From the NCBI GenBank assembly GCA_018475625.1, contig JAAKEZ010000005.1, positions 98,256 to 162,255 of the forward strand: a stretch of DNA of 64,000 nucleotides, written 5' to 3'. The stretch is from Candidatus Bathyarchaeota archaeon A05DMB-2. Lineage in GTDB: Archaea; Thermoproteota; Bathyarchaeia; Bathyarchaeales; Bathycorpusculaceae. This document shows positions 16,271 to 25,616 of this stretch, piece after piece; positions within the stretch are counted from its first letter, which is position 1; each line of letters opens with the position of its first letter. The notes under the pieces are model-generated. The model was not told where the DNA came from. It saw only the letters and a list, made by a program, of their open reading frames with translations, and did not search any database. A program made the position numbers and the translations under genes.

Positions 16271-16462
16271 AAAAAACTATGTATGAAAAGTTGTTATATA
16301 TTAAATTTTGCAATTGTAGCGTTAATTACGGTTTTTCAAGATATTCTGCAACTAAGTTCCTAACTGATTGACTAATAGTCTGCAATGTACTCAGTAAAAG
16401 ACATGTGAATCTTGCATGTGTTCTCCAAGTGATGCCCACTTTGCAGCCATCTGAGAGTTGTG

Positions 16463-17405
16463 TTATTGGAATCTTCCGAAGTTCACGTCGTTAAAGTAGT
16501 ATTTCGCCGTGTAGCCTGACAAGCTCAGAACATCGCCTAGTGCGATTGCGAAGCCGTTTCCCTGCGGCTCAATATTATACTGCACGCCGTTCCAGAGTAC
16601 CCTAACCCAACCGTGATACTGATTGTTCTTCTCGCCCACTATGACGTAAGCTTTGTCAGGTGCCCATCCGTCGGCTCGGAGCAACGAGCACAGCAGCATC
16701 GAGAAGTCTTCGCAATCACCTGTCTTAAGCTGCATGGTTTCGTTTGGGAACTGCCAGAACTCCGCTATGCCGTGAATCTCTGAATCAGTTTTGTATTGTA
16801 TGTTGTTTCCAACCCAGTCTCTCATCGCCATCCAGTCAGGAGCCCCGGGAAGTTTATCCTTCAAAATCTTATTCTTCAACTCAATCACGTTTGGATCTTT
16901 GGGAGTTATGAAGGAGCGGCACAGGTTTTCATCGAAAAGCCGTGTAAAATTCGCGTTCACAATAATGGTCTTGGAGGCGGAAGATGCACTGCATGCCGCG
17001 TCTACTGTGACCATCCTGGCCGAGTTGTAAGCCACATTCACGGTGACTGAACTTGTGTACGTTTCAGACGGCTGCAAAAGGGTCACAGATTCGGTGCTGA
17101 GTTTTCCCATCTATTATGGTGGTGATTTTGACGTTTTCAGCAGAAGCGTTGCCAAAGTTTGAAACCGAGACGGCTAAGTAGCTGACTAGCTCACTCAGGT
17201 CTTCAGCCGTTGTGGCCCAATAACTGCTCTTCTCCTTAACGTTAACAGCTAATTGCGGCCTTGCTGTCTCCTGCTGGGAATTTTTGGGCGTGAGCCTTTC
17301 GTTAGCCTGAGAAAGAAAATTTTGAATCTGATTCCACAGCGTGAAAGGCGCGATGCAAATAACCAGAACGACAACAACTATCAGAAAAATGACGAGTCCA
17401 CGCAA
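16463..17405 (-). pseudogene. Membrane-anchored transglutaminase-like protein gene with a frameshift
   Basis: Two overlapping frames make one protein. The 5' frame (17405 to about 17106) encodes an N-terminal membrane anchor (LVIFLIVVVVLVICIAPF) and the start of a CARDB-like domain ending KITTIIDGK. The 3' frame resumes at LSTESVTLLQPSETYTSSV and carries a transglutaminase-like domain with Cys in TGDCEDFSMLL, His in YHGWVRVLW and a following NIEP segment. The shift maps to a four-base A/T run at 17102-17105; three A instead of four would restore a single frame of about 313 residues. Real mutation, sequencing error or programmed shifting are all possible; error or mutation is simplest. Confidence 0.7.
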
Positions 17406-17601
17406 GTTGCTATCCCACTAACTACTTCACCCAAAAAAATACTAAAGGCTTTTGGACGCCTGAACGCAAGTCACGCAGGCACCGTTTTTTCTGGAGAGAA
17501 GAAACAGCACATACGCTCTGCGATCGCACTTAACACGACAGCAAGGCGTCAGAGTTGACTTCCACAAACTATAAAAACCATGCGGGGCGATTACTGCACC
17601 T

Positions 17602-18393
17602 ATGCACATGGTCAAGAAAATAGCAGCAATAGCCCTGCTCTTTACGCTTTTATACTTCATGATGGCTGCAACAACGCTAGCTCAGCCTCAAACAGTATCT
17701 CCCGGCGTCCGTAAGGGCGACACGTTCACTTACAACGTGAAAGGATTGTGGAGCTCAAGCGACCCGAACGCAACAATGGCAGAAGATATTCGGCAAATGA
17801 ACATGACCGAATATTTCAAGGTTGAAGTAACAGACGTTTCCGGATCAGAGGTTACTTTGCATACTATATGGCGTTTTACAAACGGAACCGAAATCAGCGG
17901 CGACACGACCCGGAATCTTGATACGGGAATGGCGGTCAGTGGAACCTCAGTCTTTTGGGCGATTTACGGAAGAAACCTGAACGTCGGGGACAGGATTCAC
18001 CCCATGGGAATAGACCAGCTTACCGTGAATGCTTCTCAAATTAAAACCTACGTGAACATGCAAAGAGAAATAAACAGGTTTACAGTGATCGGTCAATTCG
18101 AAAGCAACGACAGCAGCCGCACGTTCAGTGATAACATGATTGTGCAGTTTGACAAGGAAACAGGAATGCTTGTTGAGCTGTACGACGTGCAAATATACAC
18201 TAACCCAGCATACACGCAAACTATAATCTGGGTACTCACAGACACAAACGCCTTTACTGCATCCACCTCCGAGTTCCCCATAGAAATCCTCGCAGTGGCA
18301 GTTTCGATAGTAGCAGTGGCATTAGTAGTGGCGTTAATTGCCTTCAAAAAACGCACTAAAAAAACACGAAAACGCCGATCCTATCAGCGTTAA
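17602..18393 (+). CDS. Secreted protein with C-terminal membrane anchor, unknown function
   Basis: A 263-residue protein with a signal peptide (about 1-28, ending TTLAQP), a beta-rich extracellular region (VSPGVRKGDTFTYNVKGLW, repeated N-glycosylation-like N-x-S/T sites), a membrane helix near the C-terminus (IEILAVAVSIVAVALVVALIAF) and a basic tail (KKRTKKTRKRR). ATG at 17608 is an alternative start. The GDxFTYNV motif occurs in other archaeal surface proteins of unassigned role. Confidence 0.7.
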   Translation: MHMVKKIAAIALLFTLLYFMMAATTLAQPQTVSPGVRKGDTFTYNVKGLWSSSDPNATMAEDIRQMNMTEYFKVEVTDVSGSEVTLHTIWRFTNGTEISGDTTRNLDTGMAVSGTSVFWAIYGRNLNVGDRIHPMGIDQLTVNASQIKTYVNMQREINRFTVIGQFESNDSSRTFSDNMIVQFDKETGMLVELYDVQIYTNPAYTQTIIWVLTDTNAFTASTSEFPIEILAVAVSIVAVALVVALIAFKKRTKKTRKRRSYQR

Positions 18394-18471
18394 AAAACAC
18401 CAGCTTTTATTAGAGGTCCCAATGAAGCAGAACATACTCCACACTCCCACTTCATCAAGCGCAACGGGAAA

Positions 18472-20169
18472 TTAGATTTCCGCTTTCCTCAGGAGATCTC
18501 TCGCGTTGTTAAGGGAAACTCGGTAGAAAATCACCGTTAGGACGATGGCTATTACTGCGCTTATGGCGGTTGCCGCGTATGGATCTATAAAAACAGGTAT
18601 GCTTAGCCTAGGCATGAAGGTGGAAAGCGTTGACGACAGCATGTAGGGAATGAAAGGCGCCAGGATAGCTATGCCAGCCACGAGGCATGCGATTAAGTTG
18701 ATTATGCTGGTGGATTGGCGAATCATTCTGGGTCTGGGTGTCTCGGTGAAGTCGGCGCCTTCTATGCCGTTTGACAGCGAAATCGCGCCTAAGGCAAAAA
18801 CTATGAAAACCCCTTCTAACGAAGAAACGATTATGGCTCGCAGCGATGGGTGATATATTACGGTTCCGACGGCGCCTGTGATTGCCAAGATGATGAGCGA
18901 AAACAACACGATGAAGAAGTATTTGCTCTTCACCAGACTCCGTGCTGAAATCGGAGATGCATAAATTCTCCAAACTGCTTGACCTTCTTCGCCTATTATG
19001 AAGTTGCCCAACATTATCGCCATGATGGCGGCGGGAAAGAGAAACGTGAAAGCAGCTAAATACGCAGAAGCTACGATGGGAGGGGCTTCCCCTGTCGCCC
19101 CAAAAGTCTGTATAAGCGGCACCAGAATGATTATGATGGGAAATATGAAGATGGTCATCAACTCCCGCCGGCGTGTGAAAGCCTTCAAATCTTTCCTAAT
19201 CAATGCCGCTTCAGTTGAGGAGAAGCCAAGTCTACCTAACATGCCAGTTTTAGGGGCGTACACGCCGCGCGAAACCGTTATGGCTGGCGGCTCGTAAAGT
19301 CCGAATCGCCTGTTCAGTGAGGTGGCAAGCAGAAACAAGCCGACGATGAATAGGATGGAGGCAACCAAAAAAACGAGTCCGATGAGTAGCTCGCCGCTCG
19401 TGAAAGAATAAAGGAGCGTCAAGCCCAGCCACACGAAGGGAACAAACCATGCTGCACTCTGAACCGATGCGACTGTTTGGATAAAGTTGACGGCGCCTGC
19501 TCCATAGATAACATAGAAGTAAATGATGTAGAATACAAGGAAGAGCAGCAGCGAACCTATGAACCTAACCCACACGGCCGCCCTTCCCGTGGACTTGTAA
19601 ACTGCTCCGATAAACCGCACCTGCAGTATCCGAAAGACCTCCGTCGTGGCGCTCGCCATGAAGGCAGCGGCGAAAACCGCAAGAGAAGTTGCCACCGCAG
19701 GGACGACCAATCCAATGAACGGAGAAAACACGAGGATTACCGCGGCGATGAGCATCACTGAAGCGAGTGGAAGCCCAAAAAGGCTTGCCAATATAGACGC
19801 TAATGTGTGCTCCTGCCAGGTAATAGGCAGCCAATACGGCACCTGAGACGAAGCCCTCACGCCGCTTCGTTGAACCTGCTGCAGCAACGTGAAAATAAAG
19901 CTGTAGATTACGACCAGAGTGGGCAATGAGGCGAACACGCTCAGCGCTCCATCTCTAAAACTGCCTACGATGCTCGGGTCGCTCGCAGCAAATGAGTTGT
20001 ATGCCAACCCTGCAAGCAAGCCGGCGGTCAAGCCGATGGCTAAGGCAACCCAGTAAGGCCAGTAAGCGAGAAAACGGTTTTCGTGGTACCGCGTGACTTT
20101 CTGCCCTCTGATGAGCCTGCCGGATTTCCGGTCAACCTGCATCAGGCTGAGCACTTTCTTCCAGTTCAT
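18472..20169 (-). CDS. ABC-2 type transporter permease
   Basis: A 565-residue protein with an amphipathic/basic N-terminus and about 12 predicted membrane segments, a size that suggests two fused ABC-2 half permeases (one block about 35-290, another about 340-565). It overlaps the upstream ATPase gene by four bases (ATGA), so the two are translationally coupled and form one exporter. The substrate is unknown; the surface-protein neighbourhood suggests an envelope substrate. Confidence 0.8.
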   Translation of the reverse strand: MNWKKVLSLMQVDRKSGRLIRGQKVTRYHENRFLAYWPYWVALAIGLTAGLLAGLAYNSFAASDPSIVGSFRDGALSVFASLPTLVVIYSFIFTLLQQVQRSGVRASSQVPYWLPITWQEHTLASILASLFGLPLASVMLIAAVILVFSPFIGLVVPAVATSLAVFAAAFMASATTEVFRILQVRFIGAVYKSTGRAAVWVRFIGSLLLFLVFYIIYFYVIYGAGAVNFIQTVASVQSAAWFVPFVWLGLTLLYSFTSGELLIGLVFLVASILFIVGLFLLATSLNRRFGLYEPPAITVSRGVYAPKTGMLGRLGFSSTEAALIRKDLKAFTRRRELMTIFIFPIIIILVPLIQTFGATGEAPPIVASAYLAAFTFLFPAAIMAIMLGNFIIGEEGQAVWRIYASPISARSLVKSKYFFIVLFSLIILAITGAVGTVIYHPSLRAIIVSSLEGVFIVFALGAISLSNGIEGADFTETPRPRMIRQSTSIINLIACLVAGIAILAPFIPYMLSSTLSTFMPRLSIPVFIDPYAATAISAVIAIVLTVIFYRVSLNNARDLLRKAEI

Positions 20170-20939
20170 TTCAAGAGTTCCTCAACGATGGCCCTCGTGT
20201 CGCCTGTACCTGTGAGTTTCAGGAAAATATCTTCAAGACCTGAATCTGGCAGCTTTGACATCTGCCGTAGCTCTTTCATGTTGCCCAGCGCCAGCAGTTT
20301 TCCTTGGTACATGATACCTATGCGGTCGCATATTGCTTGAGCTATCTCCAGTACATGCGTGGACATTACGGCGGTCACGCCCTGAGCCTTCAGTTCCTGC
20401 AGGAAATCCTTGACAATCCGTGCAGACCTCGGATCCAAAGCGCTGAGCGGTTCATCCAGAATCAGAAGTTTGGGTCGGTGCAGAAAAGCTGATATCAGGG
20501 CGATTTTCTGTTTCATGCCGTCTGAGTAGCTGGTTATCATGTCGCCTTCTCTGCCTTCAAGCTGAAACGCCTTCAGATACTCCGTGATCCTGCTCTTCTT
20601 CTCTTTCGTTTGCATATCGTAGATGTTGCCGATGAAGTCCAAGTACTCGATACCGGTTAAGAACTCGTAGAGGCGTGGGGATTCGGGAACGTAACCCACC
20701 AGCTGCTTCACGGCTACAGGGTCTTTTTGAACGTCTTTGCCTAACACTGTGATTGAGCCCGCGTCTGGTGTAACTAAGCCCATGAGCATTTTCAGGGTGG
20801 TGGATTTTCCGGAGCCGTTTGGTCCGAGGAGACCAAAGATTTCTCCAGTGTTTATGGTTAAGTCAAGCTGGTTAACCGCCAAGATTTCGTGGTAACGTTT
20901 TACGACGCCTTTCAGTTCAACAGCAACGGCACCTACCAT
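20166..20939 (-). CDS. ABC transporter ATP-binding protein
   Basis: A 257-residue ATPase with Walker A GPNGSGKST, signature SYSDGMKQKI, Walker B LLILDEP and switch-region ALDPRSA...STHVLEIA. ATG 20939 is chosen because the conserved domain begins directly after it (VELKGVVKRYHEILAV) and TTTAAATAG lies about 35 bp upstream; the open frame extends to 21089 without similarity. The signature reads SDGMKQK instead of SGGMRQ, a common variant. It pairs with the permease downstream. Confidence 0.88.
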   Translation of the reverse strand: MVGAVAVELKGVVKRYHEILAVNQLDLTINTGEIFGLLGPNGSGKSTTLKMLMGLVTPDAGSITVLGKDVQKDPVAVKQLVGYVPESPRLYEFLTGIEYLDFIGNIYDMQTKEKKSRITEYLKAFQLEGREGDMITSYSDGMKQKIALISAFLHRPKLLILDEPLSALDPRSARIVKDFLQELKAQGVTAVMSTHVLEIAQAICDRIGIMYQGKLLALGNMKELRQMSKLPDSGLEDIFLKLTGTGDTRAIVEELLK

Positions 20940-21088
20940 TATCAGCAGCCTCTCTGCAATAGAAAGGAAAACGCTATTTAAGCCTAGCGCGGTTCCTGCA
21001 CGCGTGGCATGCGTTAAAGCGAATGGCGTTATTAGCCAATTAGGTTTAAATCTGGGCTTCTGCACCTCAGCTAGCAGCTGAGAATTCA

Positions 21089-22075
21089 ATGACCAATATT
21101 ATTGAGACATTTAAACTGACCAAGTCATTCAACGGGCTTACAGCGGTTGACAAGCTCGATATCAGCGTGGAGTCAGGGGAAATTTTCGCTTTGCTTGGAC
21201 CCAACGGCGCGGGCAAAACCACAACAATATCGATGCTTTGCACAATTTTAAAGCCTACTTCTGGAACCGCGAAGATCAATGGTTTTGACATCGTAAAGGA
21301 ACCCATGCAGGTGCGCAAGTCTATAGGCATAGTTTTTCAAGATCCAAGCATCGACGACAGACTGACCGCTCGAGAGAACCTCTATATGCACGCGAATCTT
21401 TACGGAGTTCCAGCGAGCGAGCAGAAGAACCGCATCGACAGCATCTTGAAGTTGGTTGAGCTGGAAGATAGGGCGGATGACCTTATGAGGACTTATTCGG
21501 GTGGGATGCGGCGCAGGTTAGAACTTGCACGTGGCCTCATTCATTATCCCAAAGTGTTGTTTTTGGATGAACCAACCCTGGGGCTTGACCCGCAAACTAG
21601 AGATCACGTGTGGAAGTACATCCGTGGGCTGAAGGAAGCTCACGACATAACTGTGGTGTTGACGACTCATTATATGGATGAGGCGGATAAGCTTTCGGAC
21701 CGCATAGCCATAATGGATTACGGGAAAATCATTGCGCTTGGCACTTCAGATAAGCTGAAGGAAACCCTTGAAGGCGACGTCATTATTATCAAAGCGAATA
21801 ATACCGATGGGGTTATATCAGTGCTCACTGAAAAAATAGGGTTGTCAGGGGCGCATGTAATCAACGGAACCGTTGAGGTCACCGTAAAGAACGGAAAAAG
21901 CATGCTGCCAAGAATAGTGATGGCTACCAAGAACGATATTTTTATCGAGTCGATATCGCTGCGGGAGCCAAACCTCGAAGATGTCTTCTTGCACTATACG
22001 GGCAGGACGATACGTGCTGACAGCAGCAGAGAACCCCACGGTATAGCAGCAATACAGAGGAGGAAGATAAGGTGA
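21089..22075 (+). CDS. ABC transporter ATP-binding protein, DrrA-like
   Basis: A 328-residue ATPase of the daunorubicin-resistance type: Walker A GPNGAGKTT, Q-loop VFQDPSIDDRLTARENL, signature TYSGGMRRRLELARGL, Walker B VLFLDEPTLGLDP, H-loop TTHYMDEAD, and a C-terminal accessory domain (about 235-315). GGTTTAAATC about 40 bp upstream is a likely TATA box. The stop overlaps the GTG of the permease gene (GTGA), so the two are coupled. It probably drives export of a lipid-like or hydrophobic compound. Divergent from the ABC operon at 18472-20939. Confidence 0.92.
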   Translation: MTNIIETFKLTKSFNGLTAVDKLDISVESGEIFALLGPNGAGKTTTISMLCTILKPTSGTAKINGFDIVKEPMQVRKSIGIVFQDPSIDDRLTARENLYMHANLYGVPASEQKNRIDSILKLVELEDRADDLMRTYSGGMRRRLELARGLIHYPKVLFLDEPTLGLDPQTRDHVWKYIRGLKEAHDITVVLTTHYMDEADKLSDRIAIMDYGKIIALGTSDKLKETLEGDVIIIKANNTDGVISVLTEKIGLSGAHVINGTVEVTVKNGKSMLPRIVMATKNDIFIESISLREPNLEDVFLHYTGRTIRADSSREPHGIAAIQRRKIR

Positions 22076-22845
22076 GCGAGCTTAGAGGGTTCTACACTCT
22101 GTGGTTACGCGAAGTCAAACGTTATTTACGGGATAGGGTCAGAATAGTCAGCAGTTTCTTCCAGCCTTTGCTGTGGTTGGTTATATTCGGGGTCGGCATC
22201 GGTGCGAGCTTGCGAGGCGCGGTGCCGATTCCGGGGTTGACTTATCAGCAGTTGATTTTTCCAGGCATAATCGGGCAAACGCTTTTGTTCACGTCCATGT
22301 TCATGGGCATCTCAGTTATCTGGGACAAAGAATTCGGCTTCATGAAAGAAATACTGGTAGCTCCTATTTCGCGAGTCTCCATTTTCCTCGGCAAGATGAT
22401 TGGCGACAGCACGGACGCATTGATTCAAGGAATAATCGTCATATTCCTAGGTTTAGCTTTGGGAATAAACATAGACCCGATGACCTTTCTCGCCTCCTTG
22501 CCAATCATGCTGCTAATCACCTTCGGCTTAGTCAGCATAGGTTTAACCATAGCGAGTTTCATGGGAAGCTTGGAAAGTTTCGGTGCGATACAGAGCTTCA
22601 TCAACCTGCCGTTGTTCTTCCTAAGCGGCGCGCTGTTCCAAATTCAAAGCCTTCCAGGCTGGATGCAGGACATCTCAAAAGCGAACCCGCTGACTTACGG
22701 TGTGGACGCTTTACGGAACGTCATCTTGGGAGCGGCATGGCAACCTTTCCAAGTTCAGCCATTATTCATGGACATCGCTATCGTGGGTGCTTTCGATGTC
22801 GGCATGATAATTATCGGAACTTGGGCGTTCAGCCGAATGAAATAG
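22072..22845 (+). CDS. ABC-2 type transporter permease, DrrB-like
   Basis: A 257-residue permease with six membrane segments. It contains the ABC-2 features LFTSMFMGISVIWDKEFGFMKEILVAP and FINLPLFFLSGALFQIQSLPGWM...NPLTYGVDALRN. It begins with GTG overlapping the stop of the ATPase gene and together they form a two-gene exporter. Confidence 0.9.
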   Translation: MSELRGFYTLWLREVKRYLRDRVRIVSSFFQPLLWLVIFGVGIGASLRGAVPIPGLTYQQLIFPGIIGQTLLFTSMFMGISVIWDKEFGFMKEILVAPISRVSIFLGKMIGDSTDALIQGIIVIFLGLALGINIDPMTFLASLPIMLLITFGLVSIGLTIASFMGSLESFGAIQSFINLPLFFLSGALFQIQSLPGWMQDISKANPLTYGVDALRNVILGAAWQPFQVQPLFMDIAIVGAFDVGMIIIGTWAFSRMK

Positions 22846-22943
22846 CCCCTTGCGCGGTGCACAAATTTCCATAGAAAAACGGGTTAAGCGCATGTTCCTT
22901 TTAATGGCTAAAAGGAGAAAGTAAATGGAACTTTGCTTCAGGA

Positions 22944-23228
22944 CTACTTATTTGTCATCTCATTAATCTGCTGTTCCATTGCGTGCCCGCGACAGTAAAC
23001 CAGAACCTTCTTGACTCCCGGCACCTTCTTTGCAGCGTCTCTTATGTCAGCCGCCAGTTTGAAGGCGATGGGGCAGAAGGGACTTGTAGGAATAAATTCC
23101 ACTCTGACTTCGCCTGGTTCTTCTTCCTTCACGTTCGTTATCATCTGCATCTCGGTGAAGCTCATCCCTGTTTCAGGGTCCAAGACTTTGCCTACTTCTT
23201 CGCGGACTTTTTCTTCAAGTTCCGTCAA
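22944..23228 (-). CDS. MIP18/PaaD-like (DUF59) Fe-S assembly protein
   Basis: About 95 residues, DUF59 fold: VREEVGKVLDPETGMSFTEMQMITNV and TSPFCPIAFKLAADIRDAAKKVPGVKKVLV, with the single Cys in PFCP. Family members help assemble or deliver Fe-S clusters. TTG 23228 is chosen because GGTG (23240-23237) lies eight bases upstream; the frame could extend to ATG 23294, but that 22-residue addition is not family-like. Confidence 0.82.
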   Translation of the reverse strand: MTELEEKVREEVGKVLDPETGMSFTEMQMITNVKEEEPGEVRVEFIPTSPFCPIAFKLAADIRDAAKKVPGVKKVLVYCRGHAMEQQINEMTNK

Positions 23229-23399
23229 AACTTTTTCACCTTTGGAATCTCGCTTACTGAATAAGGAACGGGCATAGCATATAAACCATTTCAAAAAGAG
23301 CGCACAATTCTGAGAACACGATGATCAAAATTTAGCTACTGACAATTTTGATTACGAGTACATAAGTGTTAAAAGCGCCTTGGAAGAGCTTTTAGAACT

Positions 23400-23600
23400 A
23401 TGACCACCATCGGCGATGTTGCTAAAGGTGTTCTCTTATGGTTCATCTTCTTCTATGTTCTCGCAATGATTGGAAACGCGGTTTTAGGGAACACTGCATT
23501 ATCCTTGTTCATGCTTGTTGGTTTAGTCATACCGACTGCATGGCTGGTTTACGAGTTTGTCAAGGATAAAAAGGAAAAAACGCCCAATCCAGAGTCATAG
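23400..23600 (+). CDS. Small membrane protein
   Basis: A 66-residue protein with two hydrophobic helices (VLLWFIFFYVLAMIGNAVL and LSLFMLVGLVIPTAWLVYEFV) and a charged C-terminus (KDKKEKTPNPES). No family recognised. It is an isolated gene upstream of the membrane-anchored wHTH gene. Confidence 0.5.
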   Translation: MTTIGDVAKGVLLWFIFFYVLAMIGNAVLGNTALSLFMLVGLVIPTAWLVYEFVKDKKEKTPNPES

Positions 23601-23696
23601 TTTATGACTGTTTAACCAGAAAACAATGTTGGGACAACGTAAAAAACCAAAAGTTTTCTAAGGGTTATCTCGCATAGTAAGGTTAAGTGGTGGGTT

Positions 23697-24998
23697 ATGC
23701 CTAATTCAGAAGAAGAAATCTACTCACTTATGTTCAGTTCTTTGAAGCATCCGCAGCGGCGAAAAATTCTCCGCATGCTGGCGGAAAGGCCAATGACATT
23801 CTCTGAACTGCTGGAAGAACTCGCAGTCTCCAGTTCACATTTGACGTATCACCTTGAAAATCTCGGAGAACTCGTGGTCAAGCTGGATAACGGGAAATAT
23901 AAGCTGTCCAGTTTCGGCGAAGCCTCGGTGGCAACTATGAAAGGCGTGGAAGAAGCACCTACTGCCCCAAAAAGGCATTTTGCAGCGTTTTCTCCCAGAT
24001 GGAAAACAATCTTCGCCGTCTTAATTATCGCCAGCGTGCTCTTCGCAAGCATATCCATGATTCAGTACGCTTACATTGCTCAACTGTCCAACAACCATGC
24101 GCGACTGCAGGCTGATTTGGACAAGGTGAAAGCAGAGAACGAGCAACTGTTAACGTGGAGCAGCCCCACGGAAAAGGTCTTAGACGTACTTCAGGACGTT
24201 GTTAAACTCGACATGACCAAGTACAAAGCAACAATGTTAAGCGACACGGTGGAGTACCGCTCCGACCTAGGCGGCGTCGTGGAAGAGCTCGCGAAGTATT
24301 CGCTTACCAGCAACGAAAGCAGAATAGACGTGATGCTGAGGTTTAGAAACGGCCATTTTTCCCGGTATCAGCTGTTCATCGATGAAGGCACACCGCAGTA
24401 CTCCCAGATTCAACCCTCAGATATTGTTGTCGCCACCAGAGAAGTCCTTGAAAGGTATGAAGCGTACACGGGCGGCTCCTATCTGGAAGATATGCGCACC
24501 TTGATGTCATTTGTGAATGGAACGGAAAGCAATGAAACAATCTTGAACCACACCAAACTCGTATTCTTAACCTCCGGCGACAGCGTTAGAGTCATGCTTC
24601 AGTACACGGAGAACGGCGTCGATTTTTCACCCAAAAGCCTGAGCTTCGTTTTCGAAAACGGGGTTCTAAACGAAATACTTGACGGCTGGTACTTGTTCAC
24701 AGTCGAAAACACCAAAGTTAACATCTCCAGCGCACAAGCTGTCGAAATTGCACGAAACGCCGCAGCAAACTTCAAGTGGATAGCCGACAGCCAAGAAGTC
24801 TCCAACTTCACCATCCTGCAACAGCCAGTATCCGTGATGTTCCACCCAAGCCCCAGAGAAGGAGGCTTAGCGCTAGTCCCATACTGGTTCGTGACACTTT
24901 ACCTTGACAAGGTTTACCCAGGTGGAGTTAACCGCATAAACGTCGGCGTCTGGGCTGACACCGGAGAAGTCGCGCAAATCAACACTGCAGGCGGCTAA
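23697..24998 (+). CDS. Membrane-anchored winged-helix protein with large extracytoplasmic domain
   Basis: A 433-residue protein. An ArsR-like winged helix (about 8-75: SSLKHPQRRKILRMLAERPMTFSELLEEL, SSSHLTYHLENLGELV) is followed by one membrane segment (about 100-125), a short coiled coil (LSNNHARLQADLDKVKAENEQLL) and about 290 extracytoplasmic residues with no recognised domain. The topology suggests a one-component transmembrane regulator that binds DNA inside and senses a signal outside. The regulated genes are unknown. Confidence 0.75.
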   Translation: MPNSEEEIYSLMFSSLKHPQRRKILRMLAERPMTFSELLEELAVSSSHLTYHLENLGELVVKLDNGKYKLSSFGEASVATMKGVEEAPTAPKRHFAAFSPRWKTIFAVLIIASVLFASISMIQYAYIAQLSNNHARLQADLDKVKAENEQLLTWSSPTEKVLDVLQDVVKLDMTKYKATMLSDTVEYRSDLGGVVEELAKYSLTSNESRIDVMLRFRNGHFSRYQLFIDEGTPQYSQIQPSDIVVATREVLERYEAYTGGSYLEDMRTLMSFVNGTESNETILNHTKLVFLTSGDSVRVMLQYTENGVDFSPKSLSFVFENGVLNEILDGWYLFTVENTKVNISSAQAVEIARNAAANFKWIADSQEVSNFTILQQPVSVMFHPSPREGGLALVPYWFVTLYLDKVYPGGVNRINVGVWADTGEVAQINTAGG

Positions 24999-25057
24999 AC
25001 CAATAGCAGTAGCGACGCCGAAACCAAAAAGAAAACATCCGCCACATTTTTCAGGTT

Positions 25058-25175
25058 GATGGTGAAGGTTTGCTGAGGCTCTGGATGTGCTAAGTTACTT
25101 TGGGAAGGGAACTAGCTTCAAAGCCTGAGCTTTCAGGTTTTACACATCCAGAGGCCCACTCAGCCCTTAACCATC
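25058..25175 (-). repeat. Stem-bulge-stem element copy 2
   Basis: Terminal arms GATGGTgAAGG...CTGAGGCTCTGGATGTG and its near complement (CACATCCAGAG..CCCACTCAGCCCTTAACCATC) flank about 45 bases. On the reverse strand the order is GGGCTGAGTGGGCCTCTGG ... CCAGAGCCTCAGCAAACC, the same as the other copies, with an extended inner stem (CTCTGGATGTG/CACATCCAGAG) and an inner CCTGA-AAGC-TCAGG hairpin. This copy is not beside a propeller gene. The rest of the 25.0-25.6 kb gap holds the two repeats listed next and no gene I can support. Confidence 0.65.
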
Positions 25176-25253
25176 GCCCTGCGAGGAGAGGAAGGAAAGT
25201 TCAGCGTATTATTTTACTTGTTTTTCTGATAAAAGATTTTTTGTAAAGGTTTC

Positions 25254-25337
25254 TTGACTAAACAAGCCCGCAAAGCCGTTTTTTAGTCAATATTTCTTGA
25301 CTAACCGAGCCTTTCTTAGTCAAGGTTTCTTGACGAA
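25254..25337. repeat. Tandem TTAGTCAA-N6-TTGACTAA palindromes
   Basis: A half-site TTGACTAA (25254-25261) is followed by two 22-bp palindromes, 25283-25304 (perfect arms) and 25316-25337 (one mismatch), both with a six-base spacer ending TTTC. Their starts are 33 bp apart, three helical turns, so a protein would contact the same DNA face. This is an operator- or iteron-like array about 280 bp before the ATP-grasp gene. Confidence 0.5.
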
Positions 25338-25347
25338 CAATAAACTT

Positions 25348-25404
25348 GGCGCCTATTGGTGGTTTGTTGCAGAAACCTATAGAGGGGAGGTCGCTATTGG
25401 CGCC
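25348..25404 (+). repeat. Dispersed repeat copy A (coding-like, bounded by GGCGCC)
   Basis: Matches 46914-46964. Read in frame it gives GAYWWFVAETYRGEVAIGA; the other copy gives GAYWWFVAETYRGAMGA. Differences are at third codon positions plus an exact six-base deletion, which suggests both derive from a coding sequence. The frame here is open from 25297 to 25488 (63 codons) but has no recognisable family or ribosome-binding site. Confidence 0.5.
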
Positions 25405-25616
25405 GAAACACGCCAAACCATGATGAAAACAGTAGCGAGGGATGGGCTACCAGAGGGCAAACCCGCTGCAAAAAGCACAGACCTGTAACCAAAAGCTCCA
25501 AACAGCTCAAAAACAATCAATCTGCAACCAAACATCAACCTAATTCTCCACGGAAACTTTAAGAGCACAATCATTCAGCAATCAGTGCAGAACAGACACT
25601 CAGGGAAAGATCCACG

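Noticed and set aside
20940..21089. N-terminal 50-residue extension of the ABC ATPase gene at 20166
   Set aside because: The extension has no ATPase similarity and spans the divergent promoter region with the TATA box.
25297..25488. A 63-codon gene covering dispersed repeat copy A
   Set aside because: There is no ribosome-binding site and no family, and only the repeat segment is conserved. Kept as a repeat, not a CDS.
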